NCBI GenBank assembly: GCA_905233795.1
Contig: CAJOFP010000051.1
Location: 1 to 6,236 of the forward strand
Direction of reading: 5' to 3'
DNA: 6,236 nt
Source: an uncultured Oscillibacter sp.
GTDB lineage: Bacteria > Bacillota > Clostridia > Oscillospirales > Oscillospiraceae
In this document: positions 5,215 to 6,236 of the stretch, one piece after another
How positions within the stretch are numbered: the first letter of the stretch is position 1
Layout: each line of letters begins with the position of its first letter
Notes under the pieces: model-generated
What the model saw: the letters and a program-made list of their open reading frames with translations, nothing else
Told to the model about the DNA's origin: nothing
Databases searched by the model: none
Position numbers and translations under genes: made by a program

Positions 5215-5261
5215 GACACAGGGGACGCGTCCGGCGTTGACCGGATCGCGCCGCCTGTGTC
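5215..5261 (-). repeat. Large hairpin between the CFI-box and SLH genes
   Basis: Outer arms GACACAGG (5215-5222) and CCTGTGTC (5254-5261) enclose an inner helix CGCG-T-CCGG/CCGG-A-(T)-CGCG with a 6-base loop and one bulge. It occupies most of the 88-base gap and ends five bases before the GGGGA site of the SLH gene. There is no T-tract on the minus strand, so it is a weak terminator. It could instead be a processing or stability stem. A GATAAT box at about 5266-5271 (minus strand) could start a transcript just before it, but I see no -35 box. Confidence 0.45.
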
Positions 5262-5284
5262 GGCATTATCAGATGAGCGAATTA

Positions 5285-6236
5285 TTACCACGCTTGATCC
5301 TGATAGGGAGAGGATTCAAAGCCATCCGCCTGAAGATCGGCTACCCACGGATCAAGTACGCCGCGGAAGAAATCTTGGAACCACCGATTGTCTCCAAAGA
5401 GTCTTACGGCTGTGGGACTGACCGTATAATACAGGTGAATAAACAGCCGTCCATACCATGTTTGGGCAAGAACCTCATCGCGGAATCGCCGCAGAGTCCA
5501 GACTTCGGGACAGTCATAGGAACCGTAAACGGACGTGGCTACATAACAGCCGCCTGTGGGAGTCTTGCCGAAAGGCGGGATTTTTTCCGTTTCCGTATGA
5601 CTGGCGTCGTTCTTGCAGGTGCGTGTCTTCTCGCCCTCGGCTTCCGTCGTCGCTTCCTTGGTCACGACCCAGTCGCCCCAGTCGTGACCCGTCTCCGCGA
5701 ACAGCTTATGGCATACGGAACAGGTCCAGTATTCGATATTGCCTTTCGTAGTGCATGTCGCGTCCGTTTTCGTCGTTTCCGTCAGATTGTGACCTGTGGC
5801 TTTGAGAACCGTCTGATCCTGCGTGATCTCATTCTTACCCTCGGCGTCGCTGAACAGCTTATGGCATACGGAACAGGTCCAGTATTCGATATTGCCGTCC
5901 GTATCGCATGTCGCGTCCTTTTTCGTCGTTTTTGTCAGATTGTGTTCGCTCCACAGGGCCGTGATTTCGATATTTGAGTCTACGGTAATTTTGTCACCGG
6001 GTTGTTTCATCTCGCCATTGACCAGCCAACCCTTAAACGTATGATCGTTTTTACCTTTGAACGTGTCCCCGGCAGGGAGCGCGTACTCGGAACCCTTGTT
6101 CACGTCTCGCGTCTGATCCGCGTCGTCGCTCCCGTCTCCGGATTTCAGCGTTACCGTCACGCTCTCAGGCGGCGTCCACTGCGCCGTAATCGTGACATTC
6201 CCGTTCACGGTAATCTTGTCGCCCGGCTGTTTCGTC
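5285..6236 (-). CDS. Repeat-rich surface protein ending in a CFI-box-like domain (C-terminal 316 aa, 5' end missing)
   Basis: The frame is open at the right edge (TKQPGDKITVNGNVTITAQW), so the GTG at 6208 is internal, not a start. In order it contains the end of one InlB/Listeria-Bacteroides-type repeat, then a full second one (VTVTLKSGDGSDDADQTRDV to DKITVDSNIEITALW). Two copies of a Cys-bearing repeat follow (DATC, then GNIEYWTCSVCHKLF), the first 51 residues long. Next comes a GHDWGDWVVTKEATTEAEGE unit. The C-terminal 95 residues begin GGCYVATSVYGSYDCPEVWT and continue LRRFRDEVLAQTWYGRLFIH, LYYTVSPTAVRLFGDNRWF and DPWVADLQADG. I recognise this as the CFI-box-CTERM type end found on Firmicutes surface proteins, whose role is not known to me. 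A signal peptide is expected upstream but not visible. Cysteine pairs CSVC suggest metal or disulfide sites. The SLH protein follows downstream. Confidence 0.82.
   Translation of the reverse strand, partial: TKQPGDKITVNGNVTITAQWTPPESVTVTLKSGDGSDDADQTRDVNKGSEYALPAGDTFKGKNDHTFKGWLVNGEMKQPGDKITVDSNIEITALWSEHNLTKTTKKDATCDTDGNIEYWTCSVCHKLFSDAEGKNEITQDQTVLKATGHNLTETTKTDATCTTKGNIEYWTCSVCHKLFAETGHDWGDWVVTKEATTEAEGEKTRTCKNDASHTETEKIPPFGKTPTGGCYVATSVYGSYDCPEVWTLRRFRDEVLAQTWYGRLFIHLYYTVSPTAVRLFGDNRWFQDFFRGVLDPWVADLQADGFESSPYQDQAW
5699..5791 (-). repeat. 93-bp direct repeat, copy 2
   Basis: This matches 5852-5944 with about 7 differences by eye; the first 45 plus-strand bases are identical. It encodes the TTKTDATCTTKGNIEYWTCS and VCHKLF segment. 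Unlike copy 1, it is cut short on its C-terminal side and runs directly into the GHDWGDW unit. Confidence 0.8.
5852..5944 (-). repeat. 93-bp direct repeat, copy 1
   Basis: This copy lies 153 bases (51 codons) from copy 2. It encodes HNLTKTTKKDATCDTDGNIE and YWTCSVCHKLF and is followed by SDAEGKNEITQDQTVLKATG before the second copy. The high nucleotide identity points to recent duplication or gene conversion inside the gene. Confidence 0.8.

Noticed and set aside
5660..5689. Perfect 9-bp inverted repeat GGTCACGAC/GTCGTGACC
   Set aside because: It lies inside the codons for GHDWGDWVVT and is explained by codon choice for HD and VV. There is no sign of a regulatory role.
5174..5977. Long 267-codon open frame on the plus strand
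   Set aside because: It lies antisense to the CFI-box and SLH genes, which have clear domains. Its translation has no recognisable pattern and repeats only because the underlying repeat does.
1..6236. CRISPR arrays, tRNA and rRNA genes, toxin-antitoxin pairs
   Set aside because: No regularly spaced short repeats, no cloverleaf or rRNA signatures were seen. The small HTH genes have no adjacent toxin-like partner overlapping them.

Overview
This window looks like an accessory region of a Gram-positive, Clostridia-like bacterium, perhaps a gut or rumen Oscillospiraceae relative. The support is indirect. There are strong AGGAGG/GGAGG ribosome binding sites next to GTG and TTG starts, and a three-repeat SLH surface protein. 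There is also a wall or surface protein made of InlB-type repeats ending in a C-terminal region I recognise as the CFI-box type. No rRNA or housekeeping gene is present to fix the taxonomy. Every convincing gene lies on the minus strand, so the window is described from its right end to its left end.

Surface block (6236 to 3754): a partial repeat-rich secreted protein enters from beyond the right edge and ends with a CFI-box-like C-terminus. After about 90 bases holding a large hairpin comes an SLH-domain protein with a signal peptide and a PQQ/beta-propeller-like C-terminal region. The two are probably co-transcribed and act at the cell surface.

Gap (3753 to 2890): this holds no convincing gene. 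It has two strong hairpins (3557-3590 and 3631-3680) with their best T-tracts on the plus strand, a third hairpin (3139-3181), and coding-like minus-strand sequence in two frames (3287-3553) that may be a decayed or very small gene.

Regulatory block (2880 to 1054): three small DNA-binding proteins lie in series. They are a sigma-region-4-like HTH protein and two divergent XRE-type HTH proteins. The first has a leader that can fold into a 15-bp hairpin covering its ribosome binding site. The second has a GC-rich, foldable leader. The third has a tandem 10-bp repeat/palindrome upstream, a likely operator, and a terminator downstream. Such clusters are typical of integrative or decaying mobile elements, but no integrase or conjugation gene is visible.

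Insertion sequence (about 856 to 1 and beyond): an IS5-superfamily transposase is split into two frames exactly at an A AAA AAC slippery heptamer. The -1 frame continues open to the left edge with all three DDE residues, which suggests a functional element using programmed frameshifting rather than a dead copy.
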